Positions 1-8,322 of a stretch of DNA of 64,000 nt are shown here, in pieces. The stretch is from JAJTGZ01 sp964403525 (GTDB lineage: Bacteria > Planctomycetota > Phycisphaerae > Phycisphaerales > UBA1924), in the NCBI GenBank assembly GCA_964403525.1, contig CAYOGE010000006.1:1-64000 (forward strand), given 5' to 3'. The notes beneath the pieces were generated by a model that worked only from the letters and a program-made list of their open reading frames with translations, had not been told where the DNA came from and did not search any database. Both the position numbers and the translations under genes were made by a program. Every line of letters begins with the position of its first letter. Positions within the stretch are counted from its first letter, which is position 1.

Positions 1-1
1 G

Positions 2-784
2 CCCGCGCCGGCCCCGTCGGCGGTGCAGCCCGGCATCGCCGTTGCACCCGCGGCCGCGCAGCCCGCCAAAAAGTACGAGATCCCCGCGGACGCCAAGCCG
101 CTGGTGCGGCAGGAACTGCCCGGCGGTCTGATCGTGGAGGACTTTGTGATCGGCACCGGCACGACGGTGGCCGCCGATAGCGCGGTCGTCGCGAACTATC
201 ACGGCACGTTGAAGGAGGGCGGCGCGGCGTTCGATTCGTCGTGGGACCCGGCCTTTCAGCACCCCGAGCCGGCGGTGTTCAGCCTGAACCGCGTGATCCC
301 GGGTTGGACCCAGGGCCTGCCGGGCATGAAGGCGGGCGGGCTGCGTCGGCTGACGATCCCCGCGGCGATGGCGTACGGCCCGCAGGAGAAGCGTGACCAG
401 ACCGGAAAGGTGACGATTCCGGCGAACTCCGACCTGGTGTTTGTGGTTGAGCTGATCGACACCCCCGGCTCAGAGGACATCACGGTTGGCACGGGTGAAG
501 AGGTTGGCAAGTCCGCGGTCTGCGTGACGGCCCACACCGTCAAGACGGCCGACGGCAAGGAAGTTGAGAAGTCGACCGCGGCGGCGCCCTATATCTGGAT
601 CCCGGGCGAGAACGCGGCGATCGACGCGGCGATGAAGGGCATGAAGGTCGGCGGGAAGCGGCGGATCACCGTGCCCGCGCAATTGAACCAGAACGCCCCT
701 CTCCCCGACATCAAGCGGCCGGCGAACGTCTCGCTGGTTGTCGAGGTTGAGTTGATCGCGGTGCGGAACCTTCCGTCGCGTTAA
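2..784 (+). CDS. Two-domain FKBP-type peptidyl-prolyl isomerase (5' end outside window)
   Basis: The frame is open to the left edge, so the true start is probably outside; a GTG at 23 is only the first possible internal start. About 260 codons remain. A Pro/Ala-rich lead-in is followed by a complete FKBP domain (roughly codons 50-155) with the usual FDSSW segment, a VIPGWTQGLPGMKAGG stretch and an AYGP turn. The second FKBP-like domain (roughly 160-255) keeps the GMKVGGKRRITVPA strand-helix but lacks the FDSS and AYG pocket residues, so it may be a binding or chaperone domain rather than a catalyst. FKBP proteins catalyse cis-trans isomerisation of prolyl bonds. A single-domain FKBP follows after a terminator hairpin. 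Identity is confident; location (Pro/Ala-rich linkers are common in exported forms) is inference. Confidence 0.85.
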   Translation, partial: PAPAPSAVQPGIAVAPAAAQPAKKYEIPADAKPLVRQELPGGLIVEDFVIGTGTTVAADSAVVANYHGTLKEGGAAFDSSWDPAFQHPEPAVFSLNRVIPGWTQGLPGMKAGGLRRLTIPAAMAYGPQEKRDQTGKVTIPANSDLVFVVELIDTPGSEDITVGTGEEVGKSAVCVTAHTVKTADGKEVEKSTAAAPYIWIPGENAAIDAAMKGMKVGGKRRITVPAQLNQNAPLPDIKRPANVSLVVEVELIAVRNLPSR

Positions 785-806
785 TCGGATAGTGGAGTGA
801 GTCATT

Positions 807-837
807 CGGGCGGGCTTGACGGCCCGCCCGTTTCTTT
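807..837 (+). terminator. Rho-independent terminator after the two-domain FKBP gene
   Basis: A perfect 9-bp stem (CGGGCGGGC at 807-815 and GCCCGCCCG at 822-830) encloses a 6-base loop and is followed by TTTCTTT. It lies 22 bp after the TAA stop and before the ribosome binding site of the next FKBP gene, so the two FKBP genes are probably separate transcripts or linked by partial read-through. Confidence 0.8.
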
Positions 838-864
838 CTGCGTCGATCGAACAAGGAGGCACGC

Positions 865-1197
865 ATGTCAAACCCGGTGAAGATTGAAGAGATCAAGGTT
901 GGCAACGGACCAGTCTGCAAGAAGGGCGCGACGGTCAAGGTGCACTACCGCGGCACGCTGCTGACTGGCAAGGAGTTCGATTCGTCGATCGGGAGCGACC
1001 CGATCACGTTCCCGCTGGGTGACCTGATCCAGGGGTGGCAGGAGGGGATCCCGGGGATGAAGGTCGGCGGGAAGCGCAAGCTGACGATCCCGTGGCAGAA
1101 GGCGTACGGCGAGTGGGGTTCTCCGCCCGACATCCCCGGCAAGGCGGACTTGATCTTTGAGATTGAGCTGCTCGGCGTGATCGGGCTGGCCGACTGA
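865..1197 (+). CDS. Single-domain FKBP-type peptidyl-prolyl isomerase
   Basis: A 110-residue protein, the size of a minimal FKBP, with no signal peptide, so probably cytoplasmic. It contains KVHYRGTLLTGKEFDSS, a QGWQEGIPGMKVGGKRKLTIP segment split around residue 60, and AYGEWGSPPDIPGKADLIFEI, covering the FKBP active-site pocket (Tyr, Phe-Asp, Trp, Ala-Tyr). A strong AAGGAGG at 853-859, five bases before ATG, fixes the start. It shares more pocket residues with classic FKBPs than the second domain of its upstream neighbour does. The pair probably arose by duplication, which is inference. Confidence 0.93.
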   Translation: MSNPVKIEEIKVGNGPVCKKGATVKVHYRGTLLTGKEFDSSIGSDPITFPLGDLIQGWQEGIPGMKVGGKRKLTIPWQKAYGEWGSPPDIPGKADLIFEIELLGVIGLAD

Positions 1198-1260
1198 ACG
1201 CGAACGCACCCTGTGCTTCCGCGCAGGGCTCGTGCAGCGTGCGTGCGGCTCGTGCTGTGT

Positions 1261-3954
1261 TTACTGCGTCGGCGTTGATTCGAGCTTCTTCAGCGCCTCA
1301 AGCCGTCTGGCGTGGATCTCGCGGTCGGGCTCAAGCGCAGCGAGGAACGTCAGGTGGCGGCGTGCGGTTGCGTAGTCCTTGCGTTGCACGGCGATGGTCG
1401 CGGCGAGTTCACGGGTCTGAGCGCTGTAAGGCGAGATGCGCGCGGCACGTTCGGCCTTGGCCGCGGCAAGGTCCCAGCTTCCGCCCTGCGCGTAAAGACC
1501 TGCGAGCTGTGTCGCGTAAACGGGGGCGATCGTTTCGCGCGCGTCGAGCCACTCAAGGTGCGGGACGGCCTGCTGCGGCTTGTTCTGCAGCAGGTAGAGG
1601 CGGGCGAGCTGCTGGTGGGGGAACGGATCGACTGGGCGTGCTTGCGCGTAGCGCTGGAAGATGGCCAGATCGGCGTCGAGCAGGTCGTCGTGGCGGCTGT
1701 CGATCGCCTTCTGCATCAGCAGGCGGAGCAGATCGGCGTTGCCGGGGTGGTCCTTGACCCATTCGCTGATCTGCTCGGCGGAGGGGGTGGGGTCCTCGCC
1801 GTTGTCGGGCTTTGGAAGCTCTTTGAGCAGAGACTCGAGCGAGGGCTCGCCCTCGGGTGTGATCATGCCCCATGCAATGAGCTGCCCCTTGGCCCAGACC
1901 TTGAAGTCGGCGAGGAACTGCTCGCGGGAGATGTGGAAGGTCTGTTGCACGGCCGCTTCTTCGCGCGTTCCCCTGGCGAAGAGGTCCATCAAGGTGAGCG
2001 GCGCGGGCGCACCGAATCGCTCGACCATGTACTCGTACATCCACTGGCCCTGGGCGTAGGCGAGCTGGCGGTCGGTCGGCTTCTTCGGGCGCGTGAAGGC
2101 GGTGTTGATGTCGGTGAAGTTGAAGAGACCGTCAGACTGATAGGCCTCGCTGAGCAGCCGGGCGGTGTTGTAGTCGCGCGGGGCGTGCTCGAGGTACTGC
2201 GCCTGGGCCTCGGTGAACCAGTGCGGCATGCGGTTGTGGGTGCGTGAGAGGCCCACGGTGTGGGTGTACTCGTGGCGCAGTACGCGGGGCCAGTCGTAGG
2301 TGCCGGTGTGGCCGTGCCCCTCGCGCGGCGATTCCATCGCGATGACGGGCCCGGTGCTGGCGGCGATGGTGTGGATGCGCGGGAGGCCCGCGATGCGCAC
2401 GGCGAACCAGGCGTGGTCGGGCATGAGGTCGATATAGGTCTTGACGGGGGGCGCGTAATTGAGCGAGCCGGCGTCGCTCCCTGTGACGATCGCGTGGTTC
2501 TCCTCCATGCCGGCGGCGATCTCGGCGGCCAGGAGAGTGTCGACGCCGGGCTTGGCGCGAACGATGAAGTGGGGGGTCTCGGTGCGCGTGTAGCCGGCGA
2601 TCTCGGTGACGAGCTTCAGCGAGTTCGCCGCACGAACGTTGAACGGGTCCAGCTTCGTTGCGGCGTCGAGGGTGAGCCGCGCCTCTTCGTCGCGTGCGGC
2701 CTGCACGAGCACGAGCCCAAGGTCGATCTGCGGAGCGGGCCAGTAGGGCGCAAGCTCTCGTGCGCGGGAGAGGTGGCTGATCGCCGCGTCGTACTGGCGC
2801 AGGTCGCTGAGGGTCTGTCCGACGCGGGCCTCGGCCGCGGCGCTTGTGCCGAAGCGAGCCTTGTAGGCGTCCAGAGCGCCGGCGAGCGCTGCGTCGTCGA
2901 AGCTGGCGGCGGCGAGTGCGCACTGCATCTCGGCGACCAGTGGGGCGTCGGGGAGACGCTTGGCGGCGTACGAGAGCTCGTCGGCGGCTTCGTCCGCTTC
3001 GTTCTGGCGGAGCGATGCCCGCGCGCGGAGATAAGCGGCCTCAAGCGAGGGGGGGGCCTTGGAGAGGATGAGCGTGAGCGCATCGTCCGCCGCACCGGGG
3101 GGGGCCATCGATGCGAGCTGGTCGAGCTTGTCGGCGATCGAACGGGCGGTGTCGAGGTTGAACGAGCTGACCGAGATTTCACCCAGCACCACCAGCGCCT
3201 GGGCGCACGATGGATTGTGCGTTAACGCCTGGACGGCCGCGGCGCGTGCGTCGGCGTAGTTGTCCTTGTCAAGCAGGAGCTGTGCCTCGGTGAGGGGCAC
3301 GCGCCACGAGAACGGGTCGATCTCGCGTGCCTTGGCAAGAAAGGCCATCATCGCCTGGTGGTCGCCGCCGTTGGTCGCGGAGCTGTCGGTGGCCCGGGCG
3401 AGCATCGCGGCGCACAGAACGCCGTCGACGATGTCGTCGGAGGATGCGAGCGAGCCCGACAGCAGGCGGGCCACGCCCGCTCGGGCAGCGGTCAGGGCGG
3501 CCTGTGTGCGCCCGAGCGTAAAGGCCATCTCTGCGCGGAGACGCGTGGCCCGCAGCGTGTCGCCCTGCTGCAGCAGCGGTTCAGCGGTTGCAAAGTCTCC
3601 GCGGGCGAGTGCCGCCGCCGCCCGGTCGAGCGGGTCGGTGGTCGTGTCTGAAAGGGATGGGTCGAGGTAACTGCCGCGCTGGAGCGCATGGACCGCCCGG
3701 GCGGCGGGCGAGTTCAGATCGGCGGCGGTGGGGACGCCGTGCCTGAGGCGCAGCGCGGCGGCTTCTTCGGGCTTGAGGTACGGCGCTGAGATCGCGGCCG
3801 CTACCTGCGCGTCCAGCGCGGGTGTCCCGCCGCCCGGTTCGTCGGACGGTTGCGCCCGCAGCGCAGCAACCAGCACGGTTGCGACGGCAACCGCGGCTAC
3901 GGTGTACCCGCGCCGGAACCAGGGCGTGTGCTGAGTACGGCGCGGGTCGTTCAT
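1261..3954 (-). CDS. TPR-repeat protein with a gluzincin (peptidase MA-like) domain
   Basis: 897 residues. The N-terminus has one hydrophobic segment (about 16-34) after an Arg-rich start, consistent with an export signal or anchor. Residues about 90-440 and 700-890 are Ala/Leu-rich helical TPR-like repeats. Between them is a metallopeptidase-like domain with H561-E-Y-T-H565 and a downstream F-T-E582, the HExxH plus Glu arrangement of gluzincins such as the peptidase MA family; both zinc histidines and the general base are intact. It starts 9 bp after the stop of the LolA-like gene, so the two are almost certainly co-transcribed. The substrate is unknown. A role in processing or assembling envelope proteins is inference from the TPR arms and neighbour. 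Confidence 0.85.
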   Translation of the reverse strand: MNDPRRTQHTPWFRRGYTVAAVAVATVLVAALRAQPSDEPGGGTPALDAQVAAAISAPYLKPEEAAALRLRHGVPTAADLNSPAARAVHALQRGSYLDPSLSDTTTDPLDRAAAALARGDFATAEPLLQQGDTLRATRLRAEMAFTLGRTQAALTAARAGVARLLSGSLASSDDIVDGVLCAAMLARATDSSATNGGDHQAMMAFLAKAREIDPFSWRVPLTEAQLLLDKDNYADARAAAVQALTHNPSCAQALVVLGEISVSSFNLDTARSIADKLDQLASMAPPGAADDALTLILSKAPPSLEAAYLRARASLRQNEADEAADELSYAAKRLPDAPLVAEMQCALAAASFDDAALAGALDAYKARFGTSAAAEARVGQTLSDLRQYDAAISHLSRARELAPYWPAPQIDLGLVLVQAARDEEARLTLDAATKLDPFNVRAANSLKLVTEIAGYTRTETPHFIVRAKPGVDTLLAAEIAAGMEENHAIVTGSDAGSLNYAPPVKTYIDLMPDHAWFAVRIAGLPRIHTIAASTGPVIAMESPREGHGHTGTYDWPRVLRHEYTHTVGLSRTHNRMPHWFTEAQAQYLEHAPRDYNTARLLSEAYQSDGLFNFTDINTAFTRPKKPTDRQLAYAQGQWMYEYMVERFGAPAPLTLMDLFARGTREEAAVQQTFHISREQFLADFKVWAKGQLIAWGMITPEGEPSLESLLKELPKPDNGEDPTPSAEQISEWVKDHPGNADLLRLLMQKAIDSRHDDLLDADLAIFQRYAQARPVDPFPHQQLARLYLLQNKPQQAVPHLEWLDARETIAPVYATQLAGLYAQGGSWDLAAAKAERAARISPYSAQTRELAATIAVQRKDYATARRHLTFLAALEPDREIHARRLEALKKLESTPTQ

Positions 3955-3963
3955 CGTGAGTGC

Positions 3964-4851
3964 CTACTTGGGTTGGCTGGGGGGTAGTGCCATCGGGTCG
4001 CCTGGGGCGACGACGGCCTTGTCGCGGAGGTCCTGCTCCTCGCCGGTCCAACCCTCGGCCTTGCTGGGCGCCTTTGTGTCGAAGGCGACGTCGGGGATCG
4101 GCGGGTTCTTGACGATGTCGTCGAGGAAAACCTCGTTCGAGGAGCCGTCGGTGTTCTGAGTGAGCGCAAACAACGGGAGCATGTCGCTCGAGCGGTACCA
4201 GAGGCGGATCTCGGTGAAGGCCTTGGCCTGATCGGTGCCTTCCTTAGGGATGAGCTTCAACTGCACGCAGTTGAACAGGATTCGGCGCAGGTTGACGTTG
4301 TCTGGAGAAGACTCGAGCGAGGGAACAACGCTCACATTAAAGCGTGCGAGCAGGTCGTCCTTGCGCTGCCCGACGGGGATCGGGAAGGGCCCTTCGCCGA
4401 TGCGCAACGGGTCCTTCTTCTGGTCCTGGCCGACGATGTGTCGGCGCACGTATGTCTTCTGCTTCGGCAGCGTTTCGAGCAGGAACTGCCCGTCGAAGAC
4501 GAACGACTGGCGGTCGTCACGGGCACGCCCGTCGATGATGACGGTATCGATGTCGATGGCGAACCTGCGCTTTGGGCGGCCCGCCGGATCGCTCGCGCTG
4601 GTGAACTTGAGGATGCCGTACCGCACGTGCATACCGCCGCCCTCGATCGCCGGCGGTCGCTTGATGAGCCGGATCGCGGCCGAGAGGCTGGAAAGGTCCT
4701 TGTCGGCAGTCTCGAGCTTCGTGAGCACGGTGTCGACGCTCGGGAGCACTTCGGGCGTGACTGCGGGCAGCGGCTCGGCCGCCGGCCTCGGGGTGGCCGG
4801 GGGCTGCGCTGCGAGCCCGGCGATCATCAAGACGGCGGTGTAGTTGGTCAT
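3964..4851 (-). CDS. LolA-like outer-membrane lipoprotein-sorting protein
   Basis: 295 residues with a short hydrophobic N-terminus (about 4-16) and then a Pro/Ala-rich linker. The body (about 40-280) is beta-rich and has the pattern of LolA/LolB-like half-barrels: a helical start (LETADKDLSSLSAAIRLI), FVFDGQFLLETLPKQKTYVRR and a late LWYRSSDMLPLFAL strand pair. LolA proteins carry hydrophobic lipoprotein ligands across the periplasm. This belongs to the loosely related planctomycete group rather than classic LolA, so the ligand is not assured. An AGAGG stands 11 bases before ATG. It is directly followed by the TPR/gluzincin gene. Confidence 0.65.
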   Translation of the reverse strand: MTNYTAVLMIAGLAAQPPATPRPAAEPLPAVTPEVLPSVDTVLTKLETADKDLSSLSAAIRLIKRPPAIEGGGMHVRYGILKFTSASDPAGRPKRRFAIDIDTVIIDGRARDDRQSFVFDGQFLLETLPKQKTYVRRHIVGQDQKKDPLRIGEGPFPIPVGQRKDDLLARFNVSVVPSLESSPDNVNLRRILFNCVQLKLIPKEGTDQAKAFTEIRLWYRSSDMLPLFALTQNTDGSSNEVFLDDIVKNPPIPDVAFDTKAPSKAEGWTGEEQDLRDKAVVAPGDPMALPPSQPK

Positions 4852-4887
4852 GTGGATGGTGCCTCTACCTGTGGGCGCGGCCGGTGT

Positions 4888-5346
4888 CTATGGGTTCGAA
4901 GGTGGGGGAAGGGTAGATGTTGCGGCGGGCAGAGTTCCGAAGTAGTCCCGCAGGATCTCGGCGGCTGCGAGGGCATCGCGCCGGGCCTTTTTCTGGCCGC
5001 GCGTCATGCCCGAGCGTGCCATCGTCCAGTCGGCGGCGACGGAGGTGAGGCGTTCGTCTTGAAAGTGGAGCGGCAGCCCTGTGGCGGCTGCGATGCGATC
5101 GGCGAACGCGCGGACGAGCTTGGCGCGGGGCCCCTCAGAATCGTCCATGTTGTACGGGAGTCCGACGACGAGCGCCCTGGCACCTTGCTCTGCCACCGCC
5201 GTTTCGACGGCCGCCAGCAGGTCGCCGCCGTTGTTTCGGCTGACTGGAACCTCGAGCACTTCCAGGGGCGAGACCAGGCGGGTTACGGTGTCACCCACGG
5301 CCAGGCCGGTGCGCTTGTCGCCGAGGTCTATGCAGAGGTAACGCAC
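4888..5346 (-). CDS. ruvX: Holliday junction resolvase-like RuvX/YqgF
   Basis: 152 residues, a typical RuvX length. It opens with MRYLCIDLGDKRTGLAVGD, the RNase H-fold first strand with its catalytic Asp, then has VVGLPYNMDDSEGPRA and HFQDERLTSVAAD (the DERLTT-like motif), ending with DALAAAEIL. The family acts in Holliday junction resolution and in 16S rRNA 5' end maturation. The frame is open upstream, but the family start is the GTG at 5346; a TACGCT box seven bases before it fits a leaderless mRNA, and no SD is present. It lies between manC and the LolA-like gene on the same strand. Confidence 0.9.
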   Translation of the reverse strand: MRYLCIDLGDKRTGLAVGDTVTRLVSPLEVLEVPVSRNNGGDLLAAVETAVAEQGARALVVGLPYNMDDSEGPRAKLVRAFADRIAAATGLPLHFQDERLTSVAADWTMARSGMTRGQKKARRDALAAAEILRDYFGTLPAATSTLPPPSNP

Positions 5347-5402
5347 GAGCCCAAGCGTAGGTTTGCGCGAGGTGGCGGCCGCGGGGAGGCGCCGGCGCGG
5401 GG

Positions 5403-6521
5403 CTACTTCAAGCGTGGGGCGAGTGCGGCGTGGACGAGCTTGAGGTCTTCCGCCTTGTCGCGCGGCATCACCAGCGTGGCGTCTGGCGTGTGCACCACGA
5501 TGAGGTTGTCGCACCCCAGCAGGCTCACGGTGTGGGAGGGGTCGCTGGAGACGATCAGGTTGTTGTGGCTGTTGACAAGCACGCTGTTGTCTGGCGCGAG
5601 CACGCCGCCGCGGCGGTTGCCGTGTTCGTCTGCGGCGAGCGTCTCGCCGTAGCTGGGCCAGGAACCGACGTCGAGCCATTTCAGGTCCATCTCGACGGTG
5701 CAGACGCGAACGAGCTTGTCGGTGCTGGCGGGCTCCATGATGGCGTAGTCAACGCTGATCTTGGGGAGCGTGGGGTAGACCTCGTTCAGCACGGTGTTCT
5801 GCGCGGGGGTGCCCCAGGCGGCCTGGATTTTCATCAGGCCCTCGTACGACTCGGGCTTGAACCGCTTGATGCAGTCGAGCACAGTCGCGGCCTTCCAAAC
5901 GAACATGCCGCTGTTCCAGCTGAACATGCCGCTCGCCAGGTAGGCCTGCGCCCTGGCGAGATTGGGCTTTTCGACGTAACGCACGACCTGGAACGCGCCG
6001 GACGCCCACTTCTCGTTGATCGGTGAGCCGCGCTCGATGTACCCGAAGCCGGTTGCGGCGTAGGTCGGCTTGATGCTGAAGGTGACGAGGCGGCTGGGGT
6101 CCTGCTCGACGAGCTTGAAGCCAACCTCAACGCGCTGGCGGAAGGCGTCCTGAGGCTCGATCACGTGGTCGGCTGTGAAAACCGCGAAGACCGCGTCTTT
6201 GTCGAGCTTGTGCAGGACCGCGGCGGTGAAGCCGACGGCGTTGACGGTGTCGCGGGCGGCAGGCTCACCGAGTATCTGGTCGTCTGTGAACGCCGGGAGG
6301 GCAGCGCGGATCGGTTCGCGGTAGGCCTCGCCGGTGCAGATGAACCGACGCTCGGGCGGGACGAGCCCATCCATGCGCTGGGCGGAAACCTGCAGCAGGC
6401 TCATGGCGGCCGCCCCGGCTTCGCTGCGGATCAGCGGCAGCAACTGCTTCGGCTGGGCGTTGCGGCTCATTGGCCACAGACGCGTTCCTGCTCCACCGGC
6501 CATGATCATCGCGTAGCGCAT
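5403..6521 (-). CDS. manC: Mannose-1-phosphate guanylyltransferase
   Basis: 372 residues. The N-terminal MAGGAGTRLWPMSR...PKQLLPL is the nucleotide-binding signature of mannose-1-phosphate guanylyltransferases; FTADHVIEP, YVEKPNLA and FSWNSGMFVWKA match further family motifs. It makes GDP-mannose from GTP and mannose 1-phosphate for polysaccharide or glycan synthesis. The length fits the monofunctional short form, without the C-terminal phosphomannose isomerase domain of bifunctional ManC/AlgA. The ATG has no clear SD; TACCGT stands five bases before it. Its product could feed the polysaccharide locus at 54-64 kb, which is inference. Confidence 0.93.
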   Translation of the reverse strand: MRYAMIMAGGAGTRLWPMSRNAQPKQLLPLIRSEAGAAAMSLLQVSAQRMDGLVPPERRFICTGEAYREPIRAALPAFTDDQILGEPAARDTVNAVGFTAAVLHKLDKDAVFAVFTADHVIEPQDAFRQRVEVGFKLVEQDPSRLVTFSIKPTYAATGFGYIERGSPINEKWASGAFQVVRYVEKPNLARAQAYLASGMFSWNSGMFVWKAATVLDCIKRFKPESYEGLMKIQAAWGTPAQNTVLNEVYPTLPKISVDYAIMEPASTDKLVRVCTVEMDLKWLDVGSWPSYGETLAADEHGNRRGGVLAPDNSVLVNSHNNLIVSSDPSHTVSLLGCDNLIVVHTPDATLVMPRDKAEDLKLVHAALAPRLK

Positions 6522-6606
6522 GGCGGACGGTATCGGCTCCGCGGAGCGGTTTCCGCAGTAGCTGCGAGGAGATTCTGGTGGGTGCCCCAGGGCGGGAAGG
6601 GTCCTC

Positions 6607-7281
6607 TCAGCCTCCGGCGAAGACCAGCGCGATCAGCCGCTCGACTGGAAACTCGTGCGCCTTGTGCTTGTCGATCGCCCGGAGCACGCGCCGTTCCGCG
6701 TCGGACCGGAGTTCTCCCAAGCGGATCAGGGCCTCGACGGCATCGCCGGCGGGGCCGGATAGCGCGGGTTCGAGCTGGGAAGACGCCCTGCGAACAGGGC
6801 CTGACCCTCCATTCGGCTGTGGCGAGAGGGATTCGACCGACGCGAAGGCTGCCACCTTGTCTTTGAGGTCCAGGATCATCGTGTCGGCGAGTTTCCGGCC
6901 GATCTCGGGCAGTTGCGTGAGGGCTTTGGCGTCGCCGCGGACGATTGCGCCAGCGATCTCGGCGGGGGGCTGGGCCATGGCACGCAGAGCCTTGCGATTG
7001 CCGATCCCTTTGACCGTCGTGAACAGGTCAAAGAAGCGGCGTTCGTCGGCCGTAGAAAAGCCCAACAGACGCGGCTCGAAGCTCGTCCCCTGCCCCTGAC
7101 CTTCAAAGTAGAGGAACGTGGCCAGCGTGATCATGGCTCCAACCTGCGTCAGCAGCCGTTCGGCCAGATACGCGGGGAGCAGAACCTCGAGCGAGACGCC
7201 CTCGCCAAGCGGGCCGGCCGGTCGCACGGTTGCCGCGGTGCCGTCAAGGGCGATGAGCGTGCCTGTCAGCGAAGCGACCAT
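6607..7281 (-). CDS. ruvA: Holliday junction branch migration protein RuvA
   Basis: 224 residues. Start chosen at MVASLTGTLIALDG, the usual first beta strand of the OB-fold domain, with AAGGGA upstream; a longer open frame reads into the dehydratase gene and is not used. The tandem helix-hairpin-helix region has VKGIGNRKALRAM and LPEIGRKLADTMILDLKDK. A flexible linker (about 160-180) leads to the C-terminal domain III (DAVEALIRLGE...), which contacts RuvB. RuvA binds Holliday junctions and loads the RuvB motor. ruvB and ruvC are not in this window. It sits 52 bp after the FabZ-like gene on the same strand. Confidence 0.93.
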   Translation of the reverse strand: MVASLTGTLIALDGTAATVRPAGPLGEGVSLEVLLPAYLAERLLTQVGAMITLATFLYFEGQGQGTSFEPRLLGFSTADERRFFDLFTTVKGIGNRKALRAMAQPPAEIAGAIVRGDAKALTQLPEIGRKLADTMILDLKDKVAAFASVESLSPQPNGGSGPVRRASSQLEPALSGPAGDAVEALIRLGELRSDAERRVLRAIDKHKAHEFPVERLIALVFAGG

Positions 7282-7333
7282 CCGTTGTCCCTTCCCGTTC
7301 CCGTTCGAAGAACCCCGGACACGCGGGAGGCCT

Positions 7334-7906
7334 TCACCCCAGGACCATCCCGTTGATCGTTGCGTCGAATGTGATTTTGCCGCTCGCCATTCCCTGGATC
7401 CGGCTGCTGAACCTGCGCGGGGAGAACTTGATCTCCTGGCAGAGTAGGTAGAATTCCGCCCCGGGCAGCACCGGGTTGCGGAAGCTGCACTCTTCGATGT
7501 GGGTGAAGGCAGCGATCCGCGGCTCCGCGAACCGGATGTTGTACAGGAACGACGAGAGCTGCGCGCCCGCTTCGACCTGGAGCACGCCCGGCAGCATCGG
7601 TTTGCCCGGGAAATGGCCGCGGCACCAGAACTCCGTGTCTTTGACGTTCCAGATAGCCACGCCCTGCTTGTGGTCGTCACTCTTCCAGACGATCGCGTCG
7701 AGCAGGCACATCTCGTGCCTGTGGGGGATGACCGCCTGGATGCCGGCCAGATCGATCGCGCGGGCCGAAAGGTCGACCCCTAGGCCTGCCAGATCGAGGA
7801 TCAGGGGCTTGGCGGGCAGAGTGCCGCCGGTACCCCCAACCCCATCGCTGGCTGATGAGGCGGACGGTTCCGCGCTCTTGGGCGGTGTGGTGGACGGATC
7901 GTTCAT
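7334..7906 (-). CDS. FabZ-like 3-hydroxyacyl-ACP dehydratase (hotdog fold)
   Basis: 190 residues: a Ser/Thr/Pro-rich N-terminal tail of about 50 residues, then a single hotdog domain. It has IPHRHEMCLLD and GHFPGKPMLPGVLQVEAGAQ, the FabZ active-site signature with catalytic His98 and Glu112 both present. FabZ removes water from 3-hydroxyacyl-ACP in fatty acid elongation. The tail is unusual for FabZ, and planctomycetes carry several FabZ paralogues, so specificity could differ from the housekeeping enzyme. It starts 33 bp after the Hc1-like gene and is followed by ruvA, suggesting a shared transcript. Confidence 0.85.
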   Translation of the reverse strand: MNDPSTTPPKSAEPSASSASDGVGGTGGTLPAKPLILDLAGLGVDLSARAIDLAGIQAVIPHRHEMCLLDAIVWKSDDHKQGVAIWNVKDTEFWCRGHFPGKPMLPGVLQVEAGAQLSSFLYNIRFAEPRIAAFTHIEECSFRNPVLPGAEFYLLCQEIKFSPRRFSSRIQGMASGKITFDATINGMVLG

Positions 7907-7939
7907 TGTCTTGCTGAAAAGCCTGTCCGGCGCGCCGGA

Positions 7940-8137
7940 TCAGCCCTTCGCGGCTTCGTCACCGGATTCGGACCCGCCCGACTCGAGCATGCCAGCGCGG
8001 ACGTCCTGCGCGGCGTTCTTGATTTCCTGCATCTTCTTGCGGGCCCGGACCTTCGCGGCCTTGTTTCCACCCTCACCCTTGAGGACTTCCACTTCGGCCT
8101 CAACCACGAGTTGCTTCAGGCGATCGAATGCTTCCAT
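7940..8137 (-). CDS. Histone H1-like (Hc1-type) small basic protein
   Basis: 65 residues starting MEAFDRLKQLVVEAE. The central GGNKAAKVRARKKMQEIKN matches the helical GNKAAxxRxRKxMQEIK pattern of the chlamydial/planctomycete Hc1 histone-H1-like family, proteins that bind and condense DNA. The long lysine-rich tail of Hc1 is missing; the C-terminus is Ser/Gly/Asp/Glu-rich. The start at 8137 is preferred over one nine codons upstream because AGGGAGC lies about eight bases before it. A TATAAT box about 42 bases upstream gives a short leader. It heads the minus-strand run that continues with the FabZ-like gene and ruvA. Confidence 0.65.
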   Translation of the reverse strand: MEAFDRLKQLVVEAEVEVLKGEGGNKAAKVRARKKMQEIKNAAQDVRAGMLESGGSESGDEAAKG

Positions 8138-8178
8138 TTGCTGCTCCCTGTCTGTTGGACCCACGGTCTGGTCGGAGG

Positions 8179-8184
8179 ATTATA
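8179..8184 (-). promoter_or_regulatory. -10 box (TATAAT) of the Hc1-like gene
   Basis: A perfect TATAAT on the minus strand in GC-rich surroundings. An ATGACT-like -35 lies 15-16 bp upstream. Initiation near 8172 gives a leader of about 35 bases containing the AGGGAG ribosome binding site. It may drive the run from the Hc1-like gene to ruvA or further. Confidence 0.6.
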
Positions 8185-8322
8185 CGGCATCGGTACGGCA
8201 GTCATCCGGGTGGTGCCGACCCAGCAGGATATCGCCCAAACGGGGATGGCGTCGATTCGGACGCAAGAAAGGCACACATGACCAAGAAGACCCCCAAGGC
8301 ACAGACAGGGTGCCAAGGGCGA

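Noticed and set aside
4852..4887. tRNA-like TTCGAA segment between the LolA-like and ruvX genes
   Set aside because: Only a GGTTCGAA string; no cloverleaf or acceptor stem can be formed.
4438..5652. 404-codon plus-strand frame opposite ruvX
   Set aside because: It spans parts of three minus-strand genes and shows no domain.
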